DNA of 64,000 nt from Trichobilharzia regenti (Eukaryota > Platyhelminthes > Trematoda > Strigeidida > Schistosomatidae), in NCBI GenBank assembly GCA_944472135.2, contig OX235262.1:24165362-24229361 (forward strand), read 5' to 3'. Made by a program: the position numbers and the translations under genes. Shown here one piece after another: positions 33,828 through 44,228 of this stretch. The stretch's first letter is position 1. Each line of letters opens with the position of its first letter. Under the pieces are notes generated by a model. It was not told the DNA's origin and did no database searches. It saw only the letters and a program-made list of their open reading frames with translations.

Positions 33828-33994
33828 CTGTACAAAAGAGAATAAAATGAAGAAAGAAAGAAATATTTATATAGCTATGGGGAGACGGAATATTCCCATC
33901 ACACCAAGATGAATATAAAATAACTTTATGCTAACAAAGCTGTATACTGGGGTGAGAAAAACAATCAACTGAGAATTTAGTAGATCACAATGGT

Positions 33995-34215
33995 TTGATG
34001 GATGGTTGGTTTAGAGGTAGGATACTTGCCAACATTGCACGCAATCAAGGGTTCGATAACCTGGCTAACGCACTCGTGAAAATCGTTTAACCAATAGGCG
34101 AACCCAGTAAAGGGGAAAAGCGGATGGGAGTTAGGCTAGTCAAATCTCACAACCAGTAAAAATAAACACTACTCTGCCTGAAGCCCTATTTTCCATATTG
34201 AACAGCACAAAGGAA
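33995..34215 (+). mobile_element. Diverged SINE-B copy
   Basis: TTGGTTTAGAGGTAGGATAC (box A-like), GGTTCGATAACC (box B-like), the body with GTAAAGGGGAAAAGCG, and the tail CTGAAGCCCTATTTTCCA. Older than its relatives. Confidence 0.65.
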
Positions 34216-34425
34216 TACATGACATGTACACCACATTCTAATTGAAAAAAGCTATCCAGAAAAGTTCAAGGTCAAGAAACACATGACCAAAAAAGCAGAA
34301 AAGGACTATCTCTATCTGTAAATAAGAAGCCTTTCTGTATAAAACTGCAGTTCAAGGGGGGGGGGCACACTTAGTGAAATAACTTCTAGTAAATTAAGAA
34401 AGTCCATTCAAAGAACTTTTAATGC
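34216..34425. other. No recognised gene
   Basis: Short unassigned stretch with a G9 run near 34359. Confidence 0.4.
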
Positions 34426-34439
34426 TCCTAAACTACAAG

Positions 34440-34905
34440 TTATATTTGGAATTGATAGTGTTCTCTGAGCTCCTTGGTCTAATTGCGGAGCTTTCATCGT
34501 CTTTCTGGACGACATCTTCAGCGCAGTATTTAGGATAAAGTGAAATGATTTAAATTTCTTCATGTGTCTCCCGGTAACCATCTTTAGATATTTATTGACC
34601 GTTTTCTATTGATTGGGATTTTAAACTTTCTGATCACCTGATTTACTTCTTATTAGTTGGTATATTTCATCTATATTAACGTGTTTATTAATTGCGTTTT
34701 CATTTGAGTACCAGGCTTCTAGGAATTCTCTGGCACATTTGGTGTTTCCTCTGTTTAAGATTTTGGCATTATCCCAATCAAATTGATGTCCATGATCGTC
34801 TGAATGTATTGATACTAAAGAATTTATATCATGTCTTTTCACGGCTGATTTGTGTTCCTGGATTCTTATTCGAAGGGGACGCCCACTTTGGCCGATTACA
34901 AGTTA
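34440..34905 (-). mobile_element. Penelope-like element 3' end, left half of an inverted PLE pair
   Basis: The reverse strand encodes GRPLRIRIQEHKSAVKRH-type sequence, then HDINSLVSIHSDDHGHQFDW, DNAKILNRGNTKCAREF and LEAWYSNENAINKHVNIDEI. The YIGQ subfamily, as at 2.7 kb. It ends with a 3' UTR containing a structured hammerhead-like motif at 34467-34525. Confidence 0.82.
34467..34525 (-). ncRNA. Hammerhead-like motif in PLE 3' UTR
   Basis: Reverse strand: core CTGAAGA (rc of 34515-34521), stem TCGTC/GACGA, GAAA (rc of 34492-34495), stem AGCTCC/GGAGCT, then C. Helices II and III and the core fit a hammerhead. I cannot find an adjacent helix I, so the assignment is partial. Confidence 0.4.
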
Positions 34906-35022
34906 TATTTTCTACACGACCAGTTGTGATTCCTCGATTGAAAGATAAGGTACCTAGACTAGCAACCTCTTCCTGTATCTACCAATTCTACTGCGTTTGT
35001 GGAGCGAGTTATACTGGCCGTC
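34906..35022 (+). mobile_element. Penelope-like element fragment, right half of pair, 5' of a SINE
   Basis: Encodes QVIFSTRPVVIPRLKDKVP, RLATSSCIYQFYCVCGASY and TGR, the RT-nuclease linker and start of the GIY-YIG domain. Interrupted at about 35021 by SINE-A. Confidence 0.75.
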
Positions 35023-35370
35023 ACGACTTCTCACTAGAACTCCAGGGAACTCCGACCTGTAGTATAGAGCAAGTCACTAGACCAGTGAGGTTGATCAACT
35101 CAAGTGTAAGGATGGATGTCCAATCGATGATATTGGTTGGTGGTCGCGCTAAATCACGAACTGGTAGAAGTTAGAATTCATGGGCTGGCTGGCCATTGAA
35201 TCGAGTCGGGTCCCAGTGACTGAATGGTATACGAGGTTGCCTTGTAACCGGAAAGCCCTGGGTTCGAACTCAATGGTGGGTGCGTACTGCCGATGATTCC
35301 CAAACTACGATGAGATAGCTGTCCAGTACTGTCTGCTGGTTTTCAATGGTTCTCTAACTGATATCAATCC
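35021..35370 (+). mobile_element. SINE-A copy, nearly full length, inserted in a PLE
   Basis: Starts at TCACGACTTCTCACTAGAAC, with the head TTGGTGGTCGCGCTAAATCA, GGTTCGAACTC, a mutated core (GCCGATGATTCCC, GATGAGATAGC), TTTTCAATGGTTCTC and GATATCA. It splits the PLE reading frame. Confidence 0.75.
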
Positions 35371-35545
35371 GTGGTCAAACTCGTAAAAACCAAATAAATT
35401 GCCAAAATCATCCAGGCACCGAATACTCCAAAATAGCAGAGGCTATTGCAATTCATCTAAAGCAACCGGTGCTCTGTGTACAGAAGAAACAGGTTCAACT
35501 ACTATTACTGCTCTGGCCTACTGTGGAATCTGAAAATCCATAAAT
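35371..35545 (+). mobile_element. Penelope-like element C-terminal end beyond the SINE
   Basis: Encodes KIAEAIAIHLKQPVLCVQKK, the usual PLE C-terminus, and continues the frame interrupted at 35021. Confidence 0.7.
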
Positions 35546-36185
35546 ATCTCGTTACATCGGCCTTTTTGACATAACTAACTAAAATCCTAACTAAAAATTT
35601 TTCCTTTACCCCTATCCTTAACATGATCATTCATGCATCTGAAGTTTATAGTTAGTATGAATAAAAATTTAATATGAACGTGACTTATAAGAATTGATTA
35701 CTGTACATTCGTCATTCTTAATCATCTACTTCGTTATATCGGTGTTCAATTTAGTGTTAGTTATACATACTATCACACAAACACATACATTTGGGATTAT
35801 AATCTATTAACAATCTATGTACAAATAACTTTTGAGTTCTGATCTAAATGATCCGATGTGACTCTCTAAAAACTATTAAAATGTTGTCACTATCAATTAT
35901 TATTTCATTATTATGGATGTATAACTGCAGATCCTAATGAAGAAGGGGTTATCGAAAAGAATATTGTTTGTTCAGTAAACACAACAAAAAAGTTTGATGG
36001 ATTGAGAAGTTTTCAAATTTTCAAAGAAATATCTGTGATTTCATCACATAATTTACTCTTATATAACCGGAGAAGAACACAATGTAATTATCGATTACAC
36101 AAAAAGATGGTACACTTCAATAAATCTATTAGACAAAAAATATGCGATGATTAATGATGATTCTTCGGGTATCTGAAACAGAAAG
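35546..36185. other. No recognised gene
   Basis: AT-rich, no supported feature. Confidence 0.4.
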
Positions 36186-36189
36186 AAGG

Positions 36190-36494
36190 TGTGTTGTGTG
36201 ATCGCAGAGCTCAAGAGACAAGTGATTAATGTTGGCCGGTCAAATTCGGCTTGCATGAAATGGCTTTTAGGTTTGGTTCTGTACTAGTAACTTGACGCCC
36301 GCTGCAGACCACCATAGGGTAATTCGAGATGTACAATTGTTGGGTCGACCTTTTCTTACCCACTCTCTACAGCAGAGTGAAGAGACAGCATAGGTGGCTG
36401 TCATCCTGGTCATGAGGGAAACACCCCATTGCTGTTAAATCCTTGTTCCCCAGCAGTACGACTTCACCCACAGACGCCCAAGCAAGGTGTTTTT
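36190..36494 (-). repeat. Repeat C, left part
   Basis: Matches 50.8-51.07 kb in inverted orientation (GGTCGACC, CCTATGCTGTCTCTT, CAGACCACCATAGGGTA region). Continues after the inserted SINE-B. Confidence 0.65.
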
Positions 36495-36724
36495 TCCATC
36501 ACGTTCCCAGTGGAACATTGGGCTTCAAGCTAGTGGCTTGAAGTTTCTATAGAAGCATTTATTTTACAGGATGGGGTTGCTAGCCTCATGCCCAACCTTT
36601 CCTCTTTACCAGCATTATTTCTGGCTCAGCGAGGTAAAGGAGTGTGTCCGTGGCCGGGGATCGAACCCCGGACCATGTGCATGGTCAGCGAGCGTCCTAA
36701 CCGCTATACCACCGACGCACCCAG
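36495..36724 (-). mobile_element. SINE-B copy inserted in repeat C
   Basis: Full-length reverse-strand SINE-B (box B GGGTTCGATCCCCGGCC, tail TTCCACTGGGAACGTGATGG). Near-direct repeats AGCAAGGTGT and AGCATGGTGT on either side look like its target duplication. Confidence 0.85.
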
Positions 36725-36912
36725 CATGGTGTAGAAAAGAAAAATTCTTACACTATGCCAGTAACAGCTTTTAGTCTAAATGCTATCCTAACAACCTTCT
36801 TGGCATAGTAGGACCTGCAGAAACAATAGTTCCGGCCCGTATAGCTTGTTGGGTCATTGCAATGTGCAAGCGTGATCACCACGTCAAAGTAGCAGCTATC
36901 GGCCGAGATTAA
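36725..36912 (-). repeat. Repeat C, right part
   Basis: Continues repeat C (GGTCCTACTATGCCAAGAAG, CAATGACCCAACAAGCTA on the reverse strand). No protein domain recognised. Confidence 0.65.
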
Positions 36913-37125
36913 TGATGTCATGGATTGAGGTGTTATTTAGTAGTAATATAACGTTCACAATGTAAACGACAGATCACTGGAATGTCTAACACGCCGTATG
37001 CTTTAGTTATTGGATGCTTACAGAAGTTGTGTACAGTAGGAAATTATAAACCAATGAAAATATCAATCAAAGAAAGCGAGTGGTAAGAAAACACATTTTT
37101 AGAAAAGTCTAACAATTGTATACAA
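36913..37125. other. No recognised gene
   Basis: Unassigned AT-rich sequence. Confidence 0.4.
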
Positions 37126-37128
37126 TTT

Positions 37129-37370
37129 TAATGTGCTTGTATTCTCTGAGCTGAATACTTCATTTGCAAAGTTTTCATTGCCCTACTTGGGTGACTTCTT
37201 CAGTACATACTTCAATTTGTTGAAGTGAGCTTTTAGATTTCTCTACGAGTTTATTAGTCATCTCCCCTGGCGAGTGACCTTGAACGTGATTAGTTGTTTT
37301 TGTTTGTTTTCACAACCTCTAGGCTACTTGTATTGGTACTGATTATTTCCTTAATTGTTACCAAGTAGAC
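37129..37370 (-). mobile_element. Penelope-like element 3' UTR fragment
   Basis: The reverse strand matches 42360-42570: CTGAAGAAGTCACCC, AGTAGGGCAATGAAAAC, TTCAGCTCAGAGAATACAAG. Only the UTR and its structured motif remain. Confidence 0.65.
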
Positions 37371-37604
37371 AAAAATTACAAAAATAGCAAAGAGATAGAT
37401 TTGACGTCAAAGAGAGTAAATGAATCAGCGTTGCGGAGAAACAAGGGAGACATGAAAGGAACATAAAGAAACACAATACGAAGGGCAGAAATAGCAAGTA
37501 CAATACGGAAGATTAGTGCAAATGACGGTTTGCAGATAAGGTGTACACAGTCTCATTATATATATATAGAGAGAGAGATAGCAGTCAAATCTCCACCTAT
37601 CCAC

Positions 37605-38490
37605 AATGGATGACCCAGCGAAATCCTTAAAGTTAAAACAGAAAGGAGTAAAACAAGGCCTCCCTACTATCACTCTTGATATTTCTGATTGTAGTGGAGT
37701 GGATTATGAGACAGGCCATGCGTAGAGAGAGAGAGAGAGAGACGACAGAAATATGTTGCGCCGATAAGAAAATATTAGAAGACCTGAATTTTAAGGATGA
37801 TTTGTGTCTAATCTCACTCAAACTAGGAGATTTACAGGTGAAAACCAACAAGTTGACAGAAGTGGAAGCAGTAGCGATGACAGGACGAACAACAACAAGC
37901 ACCAATCACTTTCAACGGAAGAAACTTGAAAGAGGTCACTTCTTTCACTTATTGTTTCAATTACAGGCGGGAAAGTTTCAGTGTGTCAAAGCCAACCAGG
38001 ATCGGAATTTTTCATTATTCATTGCATTATTCCGAAATCTGAGTGAAACTCTTCTGCGCTCAGCATAAAGAACAAGCCAGTCCCTTGTATATGGTTTAGA
38101 GACTTGGCACACACGAACAGGCCTCAGACTTTATCAACAACCGACTTCACTGGCTCCATACTGAAGACTGGATGATTGGCCAGAACATATAAGCAACAAG
38201 GAACTCTCAGGCATAGAACAAACCAAGACCCTATTGCTCAACAAACATGCAGAAGGAAATGGAGATGGATCAGATACAGGGTGAGGAGACCGTCGGTCGA
38301 GTGGGACACGAATGGGAAACGACGATTTGAGCATGTGTCCGAGAGTGATATGCAGGAGATCGTGTGAGGAAGGGATGAGAGCGTATGGGCAGTCATGGAG
38401 GTGTAGCTGAAGAAGAGTGTAAAGAACAGGATGAGATTGAGATGTGCTGCTGAAGGTCTATGTTCAATCGGAACCCAAGGAAATAAAAAT
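37605..38490 (+). mobile_element. RTE-1 LINE remnant, RT motif B to 3' end
   Basis: KGVKQGLPT (motif B), VVEWIMRQAM, KKILEDLNFKDDLCLISLKLG (catalytic FADD degraded to FKDD), then a C-terminal region with KEMEMDQIQ and the 3' terminus CGGAACCCAAGGAAATAAAA. A GA microsatellite interrupts it near 37725. Multiple frameshifts. Confidence 0.75.
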
Positions 38491-38499
38491 AATAAAATA

Positions 38500-39590
38500 T
38501 CGTTATTTCAAAATATTATCCCCTTTTAAAAGCAATAGAAAATAAACATAAAAAATCACATTCGAAAATAGTCAAAAGTGGATGTATGAGATTGAAAATC
38601 TAGTTTTATCAACCTTCCACCCCCCCCCGTTATTCACCCTCTCCCCGGTGTCTCCGTTGTAAACTTTTAGATTTATTTGTCTACTTTTATTAAGTAAACA
38701 ACAAATATAAATAGATGACAACCACGACGAGGAGATGGACAATAGTCAAAGTACTAGCAACAGTCCCAGCGGAAGCAGGAAGAAGCAGAAAAATCGATAG
38801 CAATAACAACAAAAACAACAACAATGGAAATAAACTGCTATTGTGTGATTTATTCACTTTTATTGTGCATTACTTACTATGAATTAATATTTAACGTCAT
38901 TAACTTCTTTTTGTAAGCTACATATACGCGGATGCATGTGTCTAGGTCAGAAAATAAGCTTATAAAAGGTAAAATGACATGACCTAAAACAACGACGACA
39001 ATGCATCGACCGACTGGGAATAATACAAATGATGGACCACCCAAAAATACATCAGATTGTAAAGATATTTAAAGGAAATATGGGGGAGCTGAGCGGGGGA
39101 GGTAAACTTTATATTCATGAATCAGTGTATATACGTATACATACATAGAGAAGGTAGTTACATTACATTACAAATGAAATAATTTAAATCACAATGCATA
39201 GACGACAATCACATACTCACGGACGCACATACACACACCCACACACGTACATACAATAACAGAGGATAATAGTACAGACACAATGTGTGCATACCTCGTA
39301 TAAATTATACACTACATTGTTCGGTTTCAAAAACTGGTGACTGTCTAGAGGTTATGTATATATATAGACATTAAAGTTAAGTCTGCCAAACAGATAACGA
39401 CGTACGTTATACCGAGATAAAGTGGAATTAAAAAGGCAACCGTTAATTAAGAGATAGACAGCAATTGAGTCCGTTATTTAAATAAGGCCATAAAATTCGA
39501 ATCCTATACTCACAGTTTATATTTACATTCGATATTTACAAATTATTGACTCTTTTCAAAGATGCCTTTTTAAAGTGTGCGCTTATGTGA
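38500..39590. other. No gene seen; simple repeats
   Basis: Contains a C9 run near 38622, CAA repeats near 38800 and CA-rich tracts near 39225-39250. No coding region supported. Confidence 0.45.
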
Positions 39591-39597
39591 GGCCAAT

Positions 39598-39690
39598 AGG
39601 AGCAGGTGAATTGGCAAAGATCAACAATGGCATCCCAGGAGTGCGAACGCACGAGTGACCTTCAGCTGACCAATAATAAAAATGAGGAAT
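39598..39690 (+). repeat. Repeat E, left copy
   Basis: AAGATCAACAATGGCATCCC, AGGAGTGCGAACGCACGAGT, GACCTTCAGCT resemble the reverse complement of 40250-40345. Family unknown. Confidence 0.45.
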
Positions 39691-40004
39691 GTTTGCTCAA
39701 ACAATGATGTATATTGACAAGAAAATGCTTGAAAAAGCACCAATCAGGTTATCTTTCTCTGACATGGCTTAAAAATATCGAGGAGTATCAGTTGCTAAGT
39801 GAGGCTACTTTTCAATACATGCATTCACCGAGATGATTATAAATAAAACTGTTTTTGTAAATCGTTTATTTCTCTTATCCTGTTGTGCAGTCTTCCGAAA
39901 CAACCCTCGGTTGAATTATTATGGTTTCCAGCAAGAGGATTGACAACCACTTACTGGGAAAATGTGCATAATAAAACAGATTAAAATAAATGACATCAAC
40001 TATA

Positions 40005-40145
40005 AATCTATCCCTAATCGTAACCAAAAGCTTAATCCTGGCCCAAATACTAACCCTAACCTTAATCCTTACCCTAATCATAACCCTCATCCAAACCGTA
40101 ATTCTAATCATAATTCTAATTATAACCCCAATCCTAACCCTAACG
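40005..40145. repeat. Degenerate interstitial telomere-like repeat (CCCTAA)n
   Basis: About twenty 6-bp units related to CCCTAA (TCCTAACCCTAACG is the best run) on the forward strand. TTAGGG is the schistosome telomere repeat. It accounts for the Asn/Pro-rich frames here. Confidence 0.85.
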
Positions 40146-40249
40146 AGCTATTAACACATTGTCCAAACAGTACTTAAAAACGCGATCTGGGTGAAATTTG
40201 CTCCTAAGTTGTTGAATAGCGTTGATATTTCAGCTATGATAATGACAGA

Positions 40250-40345
40250 TGCCGTTAGCCAACGACTAGCATGAGTTCAAGGTCATTGGAGCGTTCACAC
40301 TCCTGAGACGCTATTGTTGAACTTTCCCGGTGAATTAAATAAACA
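40250..40345 (-). repeat. Repeat E, right copy (inverted)
   Basis: Reverse-strand AAAGTTCAACAATAGCGTCT, CAGGAGTGTGAACGCTCC, AATGACCTTGAACTC. With the left copy it brackets the telomere-like tract. Confidence 0.45.
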
Positions 40346-40389
40346 CACATTGAAGTGGCCCAAAGCGGCAGTTCATCCTTCACACACAC

Positions 40390-40740
40390 ATATATTGATC
40401 ATTGTAGAAATAGATCTGTAGCTCAACCGCAAAGAAGGCTTTCATCAGTGATCTACCTAAACGGTTCTTCAGGATCTCATCAGCGGTATCAATCTTGAAT
40501 TCAACGTTCATCAAAATAGCAGTTTTTTCGTCACCGTCTGGGTTCTTTCAAACTTTTGTTTTACTCAATAAATTTTGGAGGATATCCATTTTCCATGAGA
40601 GCTTGTCTGAGTTGCTCCAATTCCCCTCGATTGTATCACTGGTACATATCCTTCTTATTTTTTGACGATAAGGAGTGAATCAGATTTCTCTTACGTCTCA
40701 AAACAAAAGCCCGAAAGAACACAGAGGGTGCCGAAGTAAC
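40390..40740 (-). mobile_element. Penelope-like element RT-nuclease linker remnant
   Basis: The reverse strand encodes ELEQLRQALMENGYPPKFIE, then MNVEFKIDTADEILKNRLG, RSLMKAFFAVELQIYF. These match the linker of the PLEs at 21.4 and 34.9 kb. Upstream, the RT is not clearly readable. Confidence 0.65.
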
Positions 40741-40989
40741 TGCGATCTACTGACTCTTTTATCTAGATTTCCGGTGTGTTTTCATCAAGATTTAAAATGT
40801 ATTGGGTGCGATAATCTTATATGAATCTTGTATAACTATCTCTTCTAGTGAAACTTGGAAGCCTAAGTCTTTGATTCCTATTTTCCGATAGGGAAGCAAG
40901 GAATCATATATATATGCGAGCTAATGCTTGAAAGTTAACCTCATGATACGTAGCCATTGGCTCCATACAGGAAGTCACCTAAAGTTTCG

Positions 40990-41055
40990 GAGAAAAGTTA
41001 GTAGACAGAGTATACCCAGTAAAGTTAAAGGAACACCCATGGGATTGCTTATAGT
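40990..41055 (+). mobile_element. Possible PLE RT motif fragment
   Basis: The forward strand encodes VKGTPMGLLI, similar to the GTPMGSPIS motif B of PLE reverse transcriptases. Very short. Confidence 0.3.
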
Positions 41056-41212
41056 CATATGATATGATATGATTATGAGCAATAGTTTGTGCTCGAAACG
41101 CCATCAATTAATATAACTGTACAACACTGTGTGATTTATCAAAATAAAATCTTATCCATAATGGAGTTATACTCTACCACAGTGCCCAAGTTTTATACTT
41201 ACATCAATTATA

Positions 41213-41398
41213 TTCAAGTGTTGATTTGTAGGGATTTGATTGGTTTCAGGATTTCATCATGAGCTGACATTAGTTAGAGAACCATTGTAAACCTGGGAGT
41301 ACTGGACAGCTGTTTCGTCCTAGCTTGGGACTCTTCATCAGTACGCACCTACCGGGATTCGCACCCAGGACCTTATGGTTACAAGGCGAGGTCGGGTG
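41213..41398 (-). mobile_element. SINE-A copy, left half of an inverted pair
   Basis: From the 3' end (GTGTTGATTTGTAGGG) through GATTTCATCATGAGCTG and GTTTCGTCCTAGCTTGGG to the box B and CCTTGTAACC region. Shares the unusual GTTTCAGGATTT and AAACCTGGGAGTACTGG with the right half. Confidence 0.85.
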
Positions 41399-41698
41399 TG
41401 GGGACAAATACTCGCCGAAGACACTGGCTAGCGGTCGCGCTAAGTTGTGAATTGGTAGGAGCTAGAATTCATACACTGGCCATTGGATCGGGTCCCAGTG
41501 GCCTCTGAATGGTCCACGAGCTCGCTTTGCAACCAGACGGTCCTGGGTTCGAATCCCTATGGTGGGTGCATACTGATGAAGAGTACCTAACTAGGACGAA
41601 ACAGCGGTCCAGTACTCCCAGGTTTTCCAATGGTTCTCTAACTAGTATCAGCTCATGATGAAATCCTGAAACACACAAGATGATTTGTATACAAACAC
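41399..41698 (+). mobile_element. SINE-A copy, right half of an inverted pair
   Basis: The head (GCGGTCGCGCTAAGTTGTGA), GGTTCGAATCC, core ATGAAGA, TAGGACGAAACAGCGGTCC, AGTACTCCCAGGTTTTCC, and GATGAAATCCTGAAAC. A direct repeat TATTCAAG stands at both outer borders (41211 and 41699), though part of the left one may belong to the element. Confidence 0.85.
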
Positions 41699-41699
41699 T

Positions 41700-42595
41700 A
41701 TTCAAGAGGGTCAGGACTCATTGCAGCACTCCCATCTTAAGGAAAATTGAAGAAAGAAATTCCATGGACGTGTTCCAAAAAAATAGATATCTACGGAATT
41801 TCATCAAAAGACATATACCCACAAGCCGACCTATCAAACCAAAAGTCCCCAAGTAAAGCACAAAGAAAATCGCCTTATCATATATAAAGGATATCTCAGA
41901 AATCACTACAAGACTCTTCAAACCTTTAGGAATTGACGTCGAACACAAACCAACAAAATCACTTCATTCAGCTGCCTCTGTGTTAGCCGAAAGACTCAAC
42001 AGCGAAAGAAGATAAAACCAACATTATCTACAAAGTAAATTGTAACAACTGTGAAAAGGACTACATTGACCAAAGTGGACGTCCCCTTCGTCTTTGTATC
42101 CACAAACATAAGCTAGCCGTCAAAAGACATGATATCCACTCCCTCACATCACTACACACAGACAACCACGGACATCAATTCAACTGGGACAACTGACGTT
42201 CAAATATTAGGCAGAGGGAACACCAAGAATGCTAGAGAATTTTTAGAAGCCCGCCTGGTATTCCAGTGAATCGTCAATCAACATAGACATAGACAAAATT
42301 TAACGACCTATAGGAAGGAAATCTCACACACAAAGGGTCAAACTTCAAGTCAAGGAAACAAGCAGTTCCAATACAAGTAGCCTAGAGGGTGTGAAAACAA
42401 ACAAAAACAACTAATCACGCTCAAGATCTCCCGCCAGGAGAAATGACTAATAAACTCGTGGAGAAATCTAAAAGCTGACTTCAACGAATTTAAGTATGCG
42501 CTGAAGATGTCGCCTAGTGAGTAGGGCAATGAAAGCTTTGCAAATGAACTATCCAGCTCAGAGAATACAACCGCACACTGTGAATGTGCCTCAAC
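41700..42595 (+). mobile_element. Penelope-like element, YIGQ subfamily, linker to 3' end
   Basis: Encodes TPILRKIEERNSMDVFQKN-type sequence, YIKDISEITTRLFKPLGID, HKPTKSLHS, then KVNCNNCEKDYIDQSGRPLR (YIG replaced by YID), HKHKLAVKRHDIHSLTSLH and GHQFNWDN. Stops and one frameshift follow. The UTR has CGCTGAAGATGTCGCC, AGGGCAATGAAAGC and AGCTCAGAGAATAC near 42500-42570. Confidence 0.8.
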
Positions 42596-42599
42596 CAAA

Positions 42600-43685
42600 C
42601 CAGTATTGCCTTATAACATCAAAATTAACTGAGATTATTATTAGTCATCTTTAGCATATCGTCGATTGAGCATATTATTAAGAAATTCGTTCATGACGAG
42701 GAGAGAAATATCCGTTTACATTTTAGACTGCTTTAGTTTTTTTTTTCAAGCATGCTATTTTAGGCATTATTTGGTTTGAAATGACCTTTATCGTTTACCA
42801 AATATGATTGGTTCTTCAAGGTCAACTTCTAGCAGACCTTGACTTTAGCTATCTAAGACTACCTCATATCAATAAGTAGCTCTTATTTCCTCAGGTGAGA
42901 AATACACAAAACTTAAGTCAGTCTCATTACATAGACACACGCAAACAGTTTATAACCTCACTCTTTCGCTCTCTCTCACCAACCAGCCTCATTACTGACC
43001 AATTAATATCGATCAGGCTTTGTATGTGTGTTTCTACGATTATCAACAGAGTAGCTTTGATAAATAAAAAGGAAACACCATTTGGTCTATAACTAGTCAA
43101 CTCGTTTTGAGCACTAAATTACTAACAGTCTAACCTAATTATAATAATGAAGGTAATTCAGGTCATTTATTATTTCAGCGTTAAATTAATTCATCCAATT
43201 TGTCATTGCAGGAATTTACAGACGAATTTAACTTCTTTCTTAAAAAGATACGAAGCATAAAAGTAGAACGTTCGCTACAATTTATTTCACTTATTTTTAT
43301 TTGATAAGATTTTCATTGTTGTCTGTTTGTTTTACTTGACCTGATTAATCTTTTTTTCTTAAGTACTATCTATACCTTACCGATTAATTTTGCATTCTAT
43401 TAAACAAATAACAATTAAGTCTTTTAGATAGATAGATAGAGAGTTCATTCACCGTGGTATGTGCATTACACAACTGACTAGAGTTGATTTGTAGGAAACC
43501 TTCGACTCAGTACTCCTTAGCAAGATATCTTCTATAACCTTGAAGGAAGTGATGTCTCTTTATAAATTCATATCAACTTTAGCCAGGACTGTAGTCAAGG
43601 TTGTCAGCACTGAGTAATTCATACCCACGATTTGACTACTTCAGGACTGGATATGACAGATCCCAAAAAATGAACAATTTTAGGC
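42600..43685. other. No recognised gene
   Basis: AT-rich; no element matched. Confidence 0.4.
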
Positions 43686-43689
43686 CATG

Positions 43690-44228
43690 CAGCAATTGTC
43701 TCCAGCCATTGGTTCTGTTTCAACGTAGAACTTTACACAGATCATTGGTTCTTAGGATACCGGGAACCCTGGCCAGCCTAAATAGTCTACACCTTCCTAC
43801 CTGACTCAAACTAACTGTCAAAGACTTCATGGATTCATTCAAGGTTTTAGTTTGGCCACCACTAGTTCCTTTCCAACCTGATTCTATATTACCTAACACT
43901 GATGGTCAAGGAAGTCGGTGGCTAGGCATGTGTAACACATGTCTTAACTATCTCAATTGATATAGCCCCAAAACCACATCGACTGACTTCTCCTCCTTGC
44001 CTAACTAACATTCGACGTCTTACCTCACCCTATTGTATCACTTAACACGGAAGACAGAACGCTGACACCTATGATCAAATACAGCTAACCAGAATTTTCA
44101 TGTCTTCCATTTCTAATGGTCATGTCTCACAGCCATGATGAAACAGGATGGAAGGAACTGCTGTGGAGCAGTATATACGTCCTTTTATCGATAGTCAACC
44201 ACGTATTACGTCTACACCGAAGATGGCA
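43690..44228 (-). mobile_element. RTE-2 LINE remnant, left half of an inverted pair
   Basis: Reverse-strand RTE-2 C-terminal half (ATGCCATCTTCGGTGTAGAC to the NWRQLLHG-type region). Considerably diverged from the right half. Confidence 0.65.

Noticed and set aside
39962..40177. Asn/Pro-rich 71-codon frame
   Set aside because: It is the translation of degenerate CCCTAA units.
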